This document shows, in pieces, positions 14,650 through 22,512 of a stretch of DNA of 64,000 nt. The number at the start of each line of letters is the position of its first letter. Position 1 is the stretch's first letter. The translations under genes were made by a program, and so were the position numbers. The notes beneath the pieces were generated by a model. It made no database searches. It was not told the DNA's origin and worked only from the letters and a program-made list of their open reading frames with translations. Source of the stretch: Limnoglobus roseus (GTDB lineage: Bacteria > Planctomycetota > Planctomycetia > Gemmatales > Gemmataceae); the NCBI RefSeq assembly GCF_008254045.1, contig NZ_CP042425.1, positions 6,634,001-6,698,000 on the forward strand, given 5' to 3'.

Positions 14650-15333
14650 TTAATCCGGAATGCGGCCACTCTCAGCGGCTTGCTCACGTCGCTGTTTCAC
14701 CTGCTCGGCGTACCCGACTGGATCAGCGGAATGCTCGCGTAAGGCCTCGGCCAGTTTCTCGACACGGCGTTCAGCGTCAAGACGGATGGCTACAGGACGG
14801 CTCGGCGGCACCTGATCGACGTACTCGCCCTCGCGGACGATGTGCTTGTGCCACATCTCTACATCCGCGTTCCACTTGAACCCGGTCTGCTCGCCTTCTT
14901 CGCCTTTGACGTGGCGGCGAACGATGTCCTTTTCCTCGTCGGTCAGCTTGCGGCCATTCGGGGTCTCGATACGGATGCCGATTCCTGCCTCGTTGTCGCC
15001 CTTGTCGATCAGCCTCACCGTCAGGTCACCGGCCAAGATGGACAGCGTGCCCGGAAGCTTCCTGCCGACTGATTCAGCGTGACTCGTGCGGCGTGTGGTG
15101 CTCGGGTTTGCGACGAAGCCCGACGCACGAGCTTTGGGTGCGTGCTGGCTTGCGAATCCGTTGCTCTGCGCTTCCGGTTCCATGCGGGTCGATTCGGCGA
15201 CGGCGTGGACGATCTCGCCAGCCTGTTGCTGAAGGGCGGGGTCGAACTCGGACGGGTTGAAGGTTGGTTCTTGTTCAGAGGTGGTTGGTGCTTCCGCGAC
15301 AGCGGTGTCGGACTTCTTGCGTGTGCGTGCCAT
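14650..15333 (-). CDS. Hypothetical protein with basic N-terminus (227 aa)
   Basis: Begins MARTRKKSDTAVAEAPTTSEQ, a basic then acidic/Pro-rich disordered N-terminus of about 90 residues. A compact region follows (GTLSILAGDLTVRLIDKGDN, GIGIRIETPNGRKLTDEEK) and ends in helical charged segments. No enzyme motif. Located between GP88-like and XRE genes, with an AAGGAAT ribosome site. Could be a scaffold or partition accessory; unknown. Confidence 0.6.
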   Translation of the reverse strand: MARTRKKSDTAVAEAPTTSEQEPTFNPSEFDPALQQQAGEIVHAVAESTRMEPEAQSNGFASQHAPKARASGFVANPSTTRRTSHAESVGRKLPGTLSILAGDLTVRLIDKGDNEAGIGIRIETPNGRKLTDEEKDIVRRHVKGEEGEQTGFKWNADVEMWHKHIVREGEYVDQVPPSRPVAIRLDAERRVEKLAEALREHSADPVGYAEQVKQRREQAAESGRIPD

Positions 15334-15417
15334 AGGGCGATTCCTTTCGGTCGGGTTGTGTCTGCCCCCCGACCGGAGAGCAGACCCGACGACAGGTAGC
15401 GCACTTCAAAATGGCTG

Positions 15418-16221
15418 TCAACTCTTGGGCTTTTGCCTGTCTCTCTCTTCCGTTTCCTTCACCGCCTTGTCGATTGCTGCAATCCTTCTCTCTCGCTCTG
15501 GGCTTGGTAGCTTCTCTGCGGCTTTGTACTCGTGCTCTGCGTCACCCCATCGGATGCCGTAAAGATCGTCGTCTATGTCGGCAGCCTGATCGGGTTCCGA
15601 TGCAGGTTCTACGGGAGCCTCCGGGGGCATTGCGACGGGAACTGGCGTTGGCACTTCAGGTGGTACCTCCCTCGGGAGTTGATTCGCCATGATGCGAAGC
15701 TCCGTCACCGCGTTCACCATCTCCATCAAGGCTACGTGGTCCGGCAGTAGCTGAACGTACTGGCTGGCGTGATCCCGGAACCGGGGGAAGATGACGACCA
15801 GCTTCGCCACATCGGCTTCACCCATCTCAAGGGTGATGATGATGCTGCCCTTGGTCACGGAAATGAGGTTTGCCATCTCTTCTGACTGAACCATCATCTC
15901 AAGCAACTTGATGAAGTTGCCGATCAGCCCGGTTTCCGCAGATGCCCGGTCTGGCAAGTTGATGTGAATGCTGAGTTGGAGCGGTCTCGCAATGGGGTTT
16001 CGTTCGGGCTGAAAGATAAGCTCTGCCGCCTTTACACCAAGCACATCCGCCAGCCGCGCCACATTGTCGATCAGCACCTCTTTGCCTCGCTCGGCATTGC
16101 TCACCGTCTTTACCGACACACCGCACTTGTCGGCGAGGCTCTCGGCGGTCAACCCTTTGGCAGCGCGTAGCTGCTTCACTTTCGCACCGTCAACCCTGAC
16201 CGCTCGACCTGACTCATTCAT
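15418..16221 (-). CDS. XRE-family regulator with extra C-terminal domain (267 aa)
   Basis: Residues about 10-66 are a classical lambda-repressor-like HTH: VKQLRAAKGLTAESLADKCG followed by VSVKTVSNAERGK and the helix VARLADVLGV. Residues ~80-165 form an unusual second domain with alternating strands and helices (LQLSIHINLP, LISVTKGSIIITLEMGEADV, KLVVIFPRFRD) that recalls the small strand-helix modules with a GSI/V-x-L-E signature fused to signalling proteins in planctomycetes. The C-terminus is Pro/Glu-rich and charged. Divergent to the parB-like gene across 112 bases, so it probably controls that promoter. Confidence 0.7.
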   Translation of the reverse strand: MNESGRAVRVDGAKVKQLRAAKGLTAESLADKCGVSVKTVSNAERGKEVLIDNVARLADVLGVKAAELIFQPERNPIARPLQLSIHINLPDRASAETGLIGNFIKLLEMMVQSEEMANLISVTKGSIIITLEMGEADVAKLVVIFPRFRDHASQYVQLLPDHVALMEMVNAVTELRIMANQLPREVPPEVPTPVPVAMPPEAPVEPASEPDQAADIDDDLYGIRWGDAEHEYKAAEKLPSPERERRIAAIDKAVKETEERDRQKPKS

Positions 16222-16333
16222 TCTCGGACACCCGCAAGTTACCTGTAGAAGACGTGCTGGATGGATGGGTTTGCCCAGCCATTCCGGGAAGAATCATCTC
16301 AGACACGAGGGAAGCCATAGCCACGAGGGACAC

Positions 16334-17128
16334 ATGACTCAGTTCGCTTCAAAACCGTTGACCTGGTTCAAAACGAACCCACAGGTTCGGAAGCTGTTCG
16401 ACGAGGCCGAACTCCGGCTGCTCGGCGAATCGCTGAAGGTCCGCCAACTCCAACCCGTCGTGGCCAAGCCGGACGGCACGCTGATCGCCGGGGAACGCCG
16501 CTTCCGGGCAGCCAAGCTGGCCGGGTTGGCGACCCTCGATGTCGTCATCAGCGAGGAACCGCTGACCGACTCGCAACTCCGCATCTTCCAGCTTACGGAA
16601 AACGTCCACCGGGCCGACCTGACCGGGTTCGAGAAGTGGCAGGCCTGCGTCGAACTTCAGCAGCTCAACCCGCAGTGGATGGCGAAAGACCTCGCCCAGC
16701 ACCTGCACCTCGATCCGTCGATGGTCACGCGGATTCTCTCCCCCAGCAAGTGCATCGTCCCGGCGCAGGAAGCCCTCGCGGCGGGGAAACTCGGCATCTC
16801 CGACTGCTACGCCCTGTCGAAGGTGGACGAACCGCAGCAGGCCGAACTGCTCGCCATGAAGCTGAACGGCGCGAGCCGGGACGCCATCGAGCAGCAGGGG
16901 CGGAAGCGCCGGGCTTCGACGGCTCCGGCGGTGCGATTGTCGCGGGTGCGGATTTCCCTGCCGGAAGTGTCCATCGTGGTCACGGGTGACGGCATCTCGC
17001 TGGATGAGGTGATCGACGCGCTGGCGGAGGCGGGGAAGGAAGCGAAGAAGGCCCGCGAGCAGTCGCTCGACGTGAAGACGTGGGAAAACGTGATGCGTGA
17101 TCGGGCAAAGGCGAAGACGCCGGAGTAA
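16334..17128 (+). CDS. ParB/RepB/Spo0J-like partition protein (264 aa)
   Basis: ATG at 16334 is chosen over upstream in-frame codons because conserved sequence begins right after it. The ParB N-domain is recognizable: LGESLKVRQLQPVVAKPDG, LIAGERRFRAAKLAG (box II, R-x-R-R around residue 60) and LTENVHRADLTGFEKW. An HTH follows (AKDLAQHLHLDPSMVTRILS). The C-terminal half is shorter than in chromosomal ParB. No ParA is adjacent. On integrative elements such proteins act in maintenance or regulate transfer. It directly precedes the tRNA-like gene and coupling ATPase. Confidence 0.8.
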   Translation: MTQFASKPLTWFKTNPQVRKLFDEAELRLLGESLKVRQLQPVVAKPDGTLIAGERRFRAAKLAGLATLDVVISEEPLTDSQLRIFQLTENVHRADLTGFEKWQACVELQQLNPQWMAKDLAQHLHLDPSMVTRILSPSKCIVPAQEALAAGKLGISDCYALSKVDEPQQAELLAMKLNGASRDAIEQQGRKRRASTAPAVRLSRVRISLPEVSIVVTGDGISLDEVIDALAEAGKEAKKAREQSLDVKTWENVMRDRAKAKTPE

Positions 17129-17130
17129 AG

Positions 17131-17215
17131 CTGCGGCGGTGTGGGATTTGAACCCACGTCTGGTAGCTACCCAGCGCATACGAACGGCCTTCGACCTCTC
17201 AGCCAACCGCCGCAG
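17131..17215 (-). tRNA. tRNA-like gene with degenerate anticodon arm (Ser-like D arm)
   Basis: Read on the minus strand. CGGCGGT pairs with ACCGCCG as a seven-base acceptor (extendable to ten by flanking CTG/CAG). Then TG and a Ser-type D arm GCTGAGAGGTCGAAGGC, a hairpin CTGG-GTAGCTA-CCAG in the variable-arm place, and a perfect T arm GTGGGTTCAAATCCCAC. Between D arm and hairpin only about 12 bases remain (CGTTCGTATGCG), too short for a normal anticodon arm; TTCGTAT would read CGT if it were the loop. No isotype is assigned and no CCA is encoded. It may be a decayed tRNA, a cargo tRNA or a tRNA mimic. Confidence 0.5.
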
Positions 17216-17252
17216 CCCCTAACCAGTGCCACAACAAGGAACCACTGTCAAC

Positions 17253-18761
17253 ATGCAAGACATTATCTACCTGCTGATCTGCTTCGGTGGGGTGTTCCTG
17301 CTCACGCAGGTCTTCGGCAAGAAACGCAACGCTGTCGTGAGGACGGCGGGCGGCATCCTCGACCGGGTGTTGATCTGGTGGTCGGACAAAGACCCGCTGA
17401 CCGTCCGAGACCTGCTCAACGGCGGCATCGCCATCTTCGGGCGCACCGGATCGGGCAAGACGAGTTCATCGGGGAAATGCCTCGCACGTGGGATCGTCGG
17501 CCTTCCGGGGACGGGCGGGTTGATCCTCGCGGCCAAGCCGGAGGACATCGACGACTGGAAGGCAATCTTCGCCGAAGCCGGGCGGTCGCGTGATCTGCTG
17601 GTGTTCGGCGGCACTGACCTGCGGTGCAACTTCCTCGACTACATCCGCCAGATGGGCTGGGACGCCCGCGAGATGGCCAAGATGCTGATGGTCATCGGGG
17701 AGGGTTTGAACTCGAACGACTCGAAGGGCGGCGAGGACAGCGACTTCTGGGAGAAGCAGCAGTTCCGCATGATCTACTTCGCCTGCCTGACGGTGCAACT
17801 CGCCTACGGGAAGGTGTCGGCGACCAACCTCCAGAAGTTCGTATCGGGTGCGGCGCGCACTGCCGCGCAGGTGGGTGACGCGGCGTGGAGCAAGACGTTC
17901 CACCCGGAGACGATCCGCCTCGCTCTGAACAACGTGAAGACGCAGCGCGACAAGCACGACCTCGAACAGGCGACCGAGTACAACCTTCGCGAGCTTCCGG
18001 CGCTGGCAGACCGCACGCGATCCAGCATCGAGACGGGCGTCTTCGGCATCCTGCACGTCTACTGCACCGGGGCGGTTCACGATCTGGTCAGCACGACGAC
18101 GAATTGCAGCCCGGATGACACGCTGCGGGGCAAGTTCATCCTCGTCAACCTCGCGCCGTCCGACACGGGCGACCTTGGCCTCTTCGTCGGCGGCGGGTTC
18201 AAGTACCTGACGCAGCGGCTCATCCTGAAGCGGAAGGCGGAGGGGAACGACCCGCCGCACGTCATCTGGGCGGACGAAGCCCAAACCCGCGTGACGAGTT
18301 ACGACTCCCATTACCTCGCCCAGTGTCGCAGCCATCGCGGCTGCATGATCTACCTGAGCCAATCCATCCACTCCTACTACTCCGCGCTCGGCGGCGAGAA
18401 GGGCAAGCATCAGGCCGACGCGCTGCTCACTAACTTCGCGGCGGGGAAAGTGTTCCACGCCCTCGGCGATGTCCAGACGGCCGAATGGGCGGCGGGGATG
18501 ATCGGCAAGTCGCTCCAGACCTTCGTCGGCGGCTCGATGGCTCCGCAAGAGGAGCCGTGGGGCGAGTTGATGGGCAACAGCAAGTACACGGGCAGCTACA
18601 GCCAGCACTACGAGCAGATTCTGCAACCCAACACGTTCCTCAACGGCCTGCGGACGGGCGGCGAAGAAAACGGGCTGATCTGCGACTGCATCGTGATCCG
18701 GTCGGGAAAGGCGTTCGCATCAGGTGACAACTGGCTCCTGACTTACTTCAGCCAGAAGTGA
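17253..18761 (+). CDS. VirD4/TraD-type coupling ATPase (T4CP), 502 aa
   Basis: The N-terminus holds one membrane helix (IIYLLICFGGVFLLTQVFG), fewer than in typical TraD. Walker A GRTGSGKTSSSG is near residue 63, Walker B HVIWADEAQT near 340, followed by a SQS-containing sensor strand (MIYLSQSIHSYYSALGG). The body matches the TraG/VirD4 P-loop family that links the relaxosome to a type IV channel. A GTG at 17226 gives an alternative start nine codons longer. It follows the tRNA-like gene and leads a colinear run of small genes to 21180. No VirB4 homologue is seen in the window. Confidence 0.85.
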   Translation: MQDIIYLLICFGGVFLLTQVFGKKRNAVVRTAGGILDRVLIWWSDKDPLTVRDLLNGGIAIFGRTGSGKTSSSGKCLARGIVGLPGTGGLILAAKPEDIDDWKAIFAEAGRSRDLLVFGGTDLRCNFLDYIRQMGWDAREMAKMLMVIGEGLNSNDSKGGEDSDFWEKQQFRMIYFACLTVQLAYGKVSATNLQKFVSGAARTAAQVGDAAWSKTFHPETIRLALNNVKTQRDKHDLEQATEYNLRELPALADRTRSSIETGVFGILHVYCTGAVHDLVSTTTNCSPDDTLRGKFILVNLAPSDTGDLGLFVGGGFKYLTQRLILKRKAEGNDPPHVIWADEAQTRVTSYDSHYLAQCRSHRGCMIYLSQSIHSYYSALGGEKGKHQADALLTNFAAGKVFHALGDVQTAEWAAGMIGKSLQTFVGGSMAPQEEPWGELMGNSKYTGSYSQHYEQILQPNTFLNGLRTGGEENGLICDCIVIRSGKAFASGDNWLLTYFSQK

Positions 18762-18769
18762 GGTGCGCC

Positions 18770-18967
18770 GTGGTCAACGAATCCCTGATGCATGACGTGG
18801 CTTGGGCAACGGCGGTTCACATCGTCGAAGTGTTCGCTCCCAGTCTTCGGGACGAGGAGAAGCGTGAAGCGTTCGTCGAGGTCTACGCCCGAGTGAAGGC
18901 AGGCCTCCAGTGTTACGAGACTCAAGCTGCTCGGCGTGAGCAGCGTTTGCGACCAAGTTCCAACTAA
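18770..18967 (+). CDS. Small element protein (65 aa)
   Basis: GTG at 18770 follows GAGG by six bases; another GTG at 18758 overlaps the coupling-protein stop. A single amphipathic helix dominates (ATAVHIVEVFAPSLRDEEKREAFVEVYARVK, broken up in the family as AVFA-x3-RDEE and YARVKAGLQCYE). The C-terminus is basic (RREQRLRPSSN). No known function; likely co-transcribed with the coupling ATPase. Confidence 0.55.
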   Translation: MVNESLMHDVAWATAVHIVEVFAPSLRDEEKREAFVEVYARVKAGLQCYETQAARREQRLRPSSN

Positions 18968-18979
18968 CCAGAGGGCAAC

Positions 18980-19558
18980 ATGCAACAGCCACAAGAGCAA
19001 GACAAGATCAGCATGAAGGGGACGTTCAACTTCATCCAGCTTCTCATGAAGTCGCACGCGGCGGCTGTCAGCGTCCCGCTGCGGACGAACTACGGGTCGG
19101 AGGGGATCGGTGTCGCCGGGCTGGGGGCGATGTTTTTGATCACCGCGTGGGGCAGCTACACGGGTGACGGACTGATGTTCTTCTACCTCGCGGGGTTCAT
19201 TGTCGCGCTCGTCGCCCAACGCATGAGGACGTTCAGCAACTACCGGAAGGGCATCTACGTCCACACCTACTACGACGGGTATCCGTGGCTCGCCTTCAAG
19301 CTGTTCCCGCGAATCAAGAAAGAGAGCAACGCCAAAGCTTGTGAGGCGTTCATGTGCCTCGCGCTGGGTGGCTTGCTGGTGAACGTTGGCGTCGTGTCCG
19401 TCGGCATTTTCCTGATGGCCGGTTTCATCTCGATCATGGCGACCGAGGGCTTCAAGGTCGAACTGACGAAGAAGCGGGTCCGGGCCATGCGGGATGCCCA
19501 GATCGAGCAGGAGTATCTGGCGGAGGAGCTTCGCCAGCATGATCGGAGAGGCTTGTAA
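18980..19558 (+). CDS. Polytopic membrane protein of the coupling-protein module (192 aa)
   Basis: Two hydrophobic pairs are visible: GIGVAGLGAMFLITAWG with LMFFYLAGFIVALVA in the N-terminal half, and AFMCLALGGLLVNVGV with VGIFLMAGFISIMA in the C-terminal half, giving about four membrane helices with a basic, Tyr-rich loop (YRKGIYVHTYYDG) between them. The C-terminal 40 residues are charged and cytoplasmic-looking. A ribosome site GAGGG precedes ATG at 18980. It could stand in for a membrane component of a mating or DNA-export apparatus, but no T4SS family is recognized. Confidence 0.65.
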   Translation: MQQPQEQDKISMKGTFNFIQLLMKSHAAAVSVPLRTNYGSEGIGVAGLGAMFLITAWGSYTGDGLMFFYLAGFIVALVAQRMRTFSNYRKGIYVHTYYDGYPWLAFKLFPRIKKESNAKACEAFMCLALGGLLVNVGVVSVGIFLMAGFISIMATEGFKVELTKKRVRAMRDAQIEQEYLAEELRQHDRRGL

Positions 19559-19570
19559 CCGGAGGATTCC

Positions 19571-19888
19571 ATGTCGGAGGAGCAACAGCCAAGCATCTTG
19601 CAGCAGTTCGCTGCAAAGCGGGCGGAATGGGCAGCCGAGCAACCGTCGCTCGGTGCCGAGCTGAAGGCAATGGCGCGGGAAGCGGTGAAGGACGTCCGGC
19701 AAACGCTGAACGAGTCCTACTTCGGGCAGGGGGAACACGCCCCTGAGATGGGAACACCGCTCAACCCGACGCCTTACGAAACGACGCAAGACCGTGAGGC
19801 GTCTCACGGCAGCTTTCAAGACCTGCTCCAAAACTACTCGGCACGTGGCCGGGGAGCCGAGGAGCAAAACAAGGAGATGGACCGATGA
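19571..19888 (+). CDS. Hypothetical protein (105 aa)
   Basis: ATG at 19571 follows GGAGGATTCC. Soluble, helical and charged (SILQQFAAKRAEWAAEQPS, LKAMAREAVKDVRQTLNES), with an acidic C-terminus. It overlaps the next gene by ATGA. No family recognized; belongs to the colinear set after the coupling ATPase. Confidence 0.55.
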   Translation: MSEEQQPSILQQFAAKRAEWAAEQPSLGAELKAMAREAVKDVRQTLNESYFGQGEHAPEMGTPLNPTPYETTQDREASHGSFQDLLQNYSARGRGAEEQNKEMDR

Positions 19889-20244
19889 GCGACGAAAACA
19901 AGATGGTGGAAGCGTGGATCAAGTTCAACTGCGCTGGCTGCCAGCGTCCGATCCGGGTGGAGGACGACATGGGCGGGCTGGAATTCCCCTGCCGGAAGTG
20001 TGGCGTGGTGATGGTGATCCCGGAAAAGAGCGGGATGACGCCGGAGATCGTCTCGGAAGCGCCGACCCCGAAGAAGAAGACCGTCTCGATGTCGATGTCC
20101 ATGCCGCGCGGCCTCGGTGCCATGAAGACCGAAGTCTCGCAGAAGACCGCCGACTCGATGGCCTCGACGTTCCTCGGCGGCCTGCTCGCGGTGGTCGGCG
20201 CGATCATCATGGGCATGTTCATGCGACGCGGTGGTCGTGCCTGA
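19885..20244 (+). CDS. Zinc-ribbon protein with C-terminal membrane helix (119 aa)
   Basis: The N-terminal 40 residues form a zinc ribbon: FNCAGCQRPIRVEDD, then LEFPCRKCGVVMVIPE, two C-x2-C knuckles. This is typical of planctomycete small proteins with a YlqF/MJ0042-like zinc finger that recognize peptides or nucleic acids. The C-terminus has a single membrane helix (FLGGLLAVVGAIIMGMFM) ending in RRGGRA. The zinc ribbon is thus held at the membrane. Coupled to the preceding gene (ATGA). Confidence 0.65.
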   Translation: MSDENKMVEAWIKFNCAGCQRPIRVEDDMGGLEFPCRKCGVVMVIPEKSGMTPEIVSEAPTPKKKTVSMSMSMPRGLGAMKTEVSQKTADSMASTFLGGLLAVVGAIIMGMFMRRGGRA

Positions 20245-20284
20245 ACAACCACGGGGCAAGGATGCCCCTTTTCTGGAGCAACCG

Positions 20285-20506
20285 ATGTTTATCTTCGTGT
20301 TCGCGTTCTTGGTGACGACGGCGTTTTACGGTTTCCTCGCATGGCTCGGCATGAAGCGGCTCGTCAGGCACATGCAGGGCAGCGACGAGGCGTTGAAGGC
20401 CATCGTGCAGCACGTCCTGGTGCCGGTCTTCGGCGAGGGTATCGCGGCCGAGGTTGCCGCCCGAACGGAGGAGAAGCCCGAACCGCCGAAGAAGGAGGTG
20501 TTCTAA
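20285..20506 (+). CDS. Small membrane protein (73 aa)
   Basis: ATG at 20285 is favoured by GGAGC seven bases upstream; an in-frame GTG at 20231 overlaps the previous gene. One N-terminal helix (MFIFVFAFLVTTAFYGFLAWLG in parts) anchors a helical, charged C-terminus (EALKAIVQHVLVPVFGEGIA, then EEKPEPPKKEVF). No family recognized. Third membrane protein of the module behind the coupling ATPase. Confidence 0.6.
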   Translation: MFIFVFAFLVTTAFYGFLAWLGMKRLVRHMQGSDEALKAIVQHVLVPVFGEGIAAEVAARTEEKPEPPKKEVF

Positions 20507-20508
20507 CC

Positions 20509-20766
20509 GTGAAGAGCTACCTCTCTGTCAAACAGGTGGTGCAGCGGCTCAACGGGGCAATCTCGGTCAAGCTGGTTTACAAACTCGCCGCTCGTGGATT
20601 ACTCCGGTCGAACCGCGCCACGGGCAAGCTGCTGATCGAGGAAGACAGCCTGGTCGAGTTGATGGAAGGGAGTGCGAGAGCGCCGCCTCCGCCAGAGGAA
20701 CCGTCGCCGCCGGTCAGGAAGCGGGGCAGGCCGAGGGGCGAGCCAGTCAAACTCGATCTCTGGTGA
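20509..20766 (+). CDS. Xis/MerR-like HTH protein (85 aa)
   Basis: GTG at 20509 is preceded by GAAGGAGGTG. The protein opens SYLSVKQVVQRLNGAISVKL and continues VYKLAARGLLRSNRATGKLL then IEEDSLVELM, the helix-turn-helix plus wing of excisionase-type DNA-binding proteins (SVKxVYKLxxxGxLxxxR). The C-terminus is Pro-rich then basic (RKRGRPRGEPVK), a possible AT-hook (GRPRG). It may be the recombination directionality factor or a regulator of the module. Confidence 0.65.
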   Translation: MKSYLSVKQVVQRLNGAISVKLVYKLAARGLLRSNRATGKLLIEEDSLVELMEGSARAPPPPEEPSPPVRKRGRPRGEPVKLDLW

Positions 20767-20784
20767 ACCAGAAGGAGGTGAAAG

Positions 20785-21180
20785 ATGCCTGAGAAACCCC
20801 GAAGAATCGACTGGCGTGGCGCTGACCTGCGTGGAACGAACTTGCAAGGCATCGATCTGGAAGGTGCTGACCTTCGGGCAGTCGATCTTCGAGCGGTCAA
20901 CATGTCTGGGGCGAACCTCCGGTATGCCGACCTTCGCGGTGCCAACATCGAGCAGGCGAACTTCCAGCGAGCCAATCTGTATGGAGCCAAGATGCAAGGC
21001 GTCGAGGCAAAGCAGGCCGACTTTCGTGGGGCCGACCTGCGACAGGCAAACCTCGGAGGTGCGTATTTGGATGGCGCGCTGATGCCGACGCCTGTTGCCG
21101 AGAACAGGGATTTCGAGAAACTTTTGGAGGGGTACGCCAAGGCAGGAGCGCCAGAGCAAGAGAAAGACAAATCCAGATAG
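20785..21180 (+). CDS. Pentapeptide-repeat protein (131 aa)
   Basis: From about residue 8 to 95 the sequence is a run of A(D/N)LxG/x pentapeptides (RGADLRGTNLQGIDLEGADL and so on), about 17 repeats, which fold into a right-handed quadrilateral beta-helix. The C-terminal 35 residues are charged and helical. Some members mimic DNA and protect gyrase (Qnr, MfpA), but many are structural; nothing here decides between them. A strong GGAGGTG ribosome site precedes ATG, and a terminator follows. It closes the coupling-protein gene set. Confidence 0.85.
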   Translation: MPEKPRRIDWRGADLRGTNLQGIDLEGADLRAVDLRAVNMSGANLRYADLRGANIEQANFQRANLYGAKMQGVEAKQADFRGADLRQANLGGAYLDGALMPTPVAENRDFEKLLEGYAKAGAPEQEKDKSR

Positions 21181-21187
21181 TCCAACA

Positions 21188-21216
21188 GGGCCGTGGCAAG
21201 GATGCTGCGGCCTTTT
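21188..21216 (+). terminator. Probable rho-independent terminator
   Basis: GGCCG (21189-21193) pairs with CGGCC (21208-21212) with the outer AACAG/CTGTT reinforcing the helix around a TTTT run. It lies eight bases after the pentapeptide gene and marks the end of the coupling-protein transcription unit. Confidence 0.6.
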
Positions 21217-21364
21217 CTGTTGCGCGAGCATTTCGGCCGTGCTACGTCTCGAATTCTATGCCAGCGATCATTTCATTCCCCCACATAGCTCTTTACCGCA
21301 GCAGATGCAGGTCGCTGGCGCTTCATTGCGTCTGCTGCGCTAAGGGGCTGGATAGAGAGGTGAC

Positions 21365-22084
21365 ATGAACAAATCCACCGTGACCGTGTGCTCGGCTTGT
21401 TTACAGGCCACGTGCTGGCAGGGCATTTTCTACTGCAACGACTACAAGACTGCCGGGACGGTCGAGAAGACGCGGGATGAACTGAGAGTCCTTGCTCTTG
21501 AACACCCGACCTACTGGGGAGAAGCCGCCGCGACCGAACAGCCGGTTGAGTTAATATTAAAAGACAACATGCACGAATTGGCGTTAAATGCCGAAAAAAT
21601 CTATGCTGATGCTGTTAAAGAAAATATGCAGCCGGTTGAGTGGGCTTCCATAATTGCTGAATTACAAGCCAACGCGAAAGAAGCGGACTCGAATCCCGTT
21701 TTGTATCGAGACGGGTGGGAATGCGGGATTCAGTGCGCCATACATATTATTCGTCGCCATGTGGCTGATGCACCCAAGCGGGAAGCCGCGCAGCCCGAAT
21801 ACGCAGAGAAAGATGTACTCCCTATTATCCAAGAAATGTTGCGGCTTAATTACTTTCTTCAGCAATGTAGCCATGCTTGGACTGTAGTTCACAAGTGTAT
21901 CGGGATGTTGCGCGATTTACGCCCAACGAAGCGGGAAGTCGTTGACTTGGAGGAAACCGCGAAATTGATATTCCCGGCGTGGAACAGGATGACCAAGGAC
22001 GAACAGGAATATCGCCTTTTCATTCTTAAATGCGCCGCGTACCGCTGGGAACTTAAAACCACTGAAATAGAGGGTGGTCAATGA
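21365..22084 (+). CDS. Phage/ICE-type Cys-motif protein with AT-rich body (239 aa)
   Basis: The N-terminus VTVCSACLQATCWQGIFYC followed by KTRDELRVLALEHPTYW is a recurrent motif of small phage and ICE proteins (VC-x2-C-x-x-x-x-CWQG). After about residue 58 the base composition drops sharply and the sequence becomes unassigned (helical, with a few Cys/His). A 13-base repeat CAGCCGGTTGAGT occurs at 21539 and 21629, 30 codons apart, encoding QPVE twice. The gene looks like a fusion of a common N-terminal module to foreign sequence. It starts a three-gene coupled unit. Confidence 0.55.
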   Translation: MNKSTVTVCSACLQATCWQGIFYCNDYKTAGTVEKTRDELRVLALEHPTYWGEAAATEQPVELILKDNMHELALNAEKIYADAVKENMQPVEWASIIAELQANAKEADSNPVLYRDGWECGIQCAIHIIRRHVADAPKREAAQPEYAEKDVLPIIQEMLRLNYFLQQCSHAWTVVHKCIGMLRDLRPTKREVVDLEETAKLIFPAWNRMTKDEQEYRLFILKCAAYRWELKTTEIEGGQ

Positions 22085-22512
22085 CGCCATCCAACGATAA
22101 CCGCACTGTAATTTACCGCATTCGCAGAAAGGAGGATGGCCTTTTCCTTTCTACTGCTCCGTCAAAGCTACCGGGTGGAAATCACCATTGGGACACCACC
22201 GGATGTTTTTGGCGAAAGCAGGAAACTATCATTGAGCATCTTATTACGCTTTGCCAATTCAGGGTTTATTGCGGCGAGGGGAAAATTTACAGAAGCAGTA
22301 GAAAGACCAAGGCTCGACAGCACCCATTTTTTACGGTGTACGCGTGGGATGTTCCCCATAGGGTGGTTTCAACAAATTACGAGTGGATGGATAAATACGA
22401 AGTGGTTGGCACAGATATTTCTGTGCATGGTGACAAGATAATGGAGGCTAGGGAATTTGCCTCTTTATTGAATGACATTTCACCCACTCAATCCATAGAC
22501 AAGCAGTCATGA
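22081..22512 (+). CDS. Hypothetical protein, low GC (143 aa)
   Basis: Start overlaps the upstream stop (ATGA). Soluble, beta-rich N-terminus (TVIYRIRRKEDGLFLST, then CFWRKQETIIEHLITLCQF), resembling small phage proteins built around a Y-R-I-R-x-x-x-x-G-L/F-F-S-x-G strand pattern. AT-rich codons are used in contrast to all neighbouring genes except the preceding one. Function unknown. Confidence 0.55.
   Translation: MTPSNDNRTVIYRIRRKEDGLFLSTAPSKLPGGNHHWDTTGCFWRKQETIIEHLITLCQFRVYCGEGKIYRSSRKTKARQHPFFTVYAWDVPHRVVSTNYEWMDKYEVVGTDISVHGDKIMEAREFASLLNDISPTQSIDKQS

Noticed and set aside
20785..21180. Assignment of the pentapeptide protein as a Qnr-type gyrase protector
   Set aside because: Length and loops do not match Qnr; repeats alone do not support this function.
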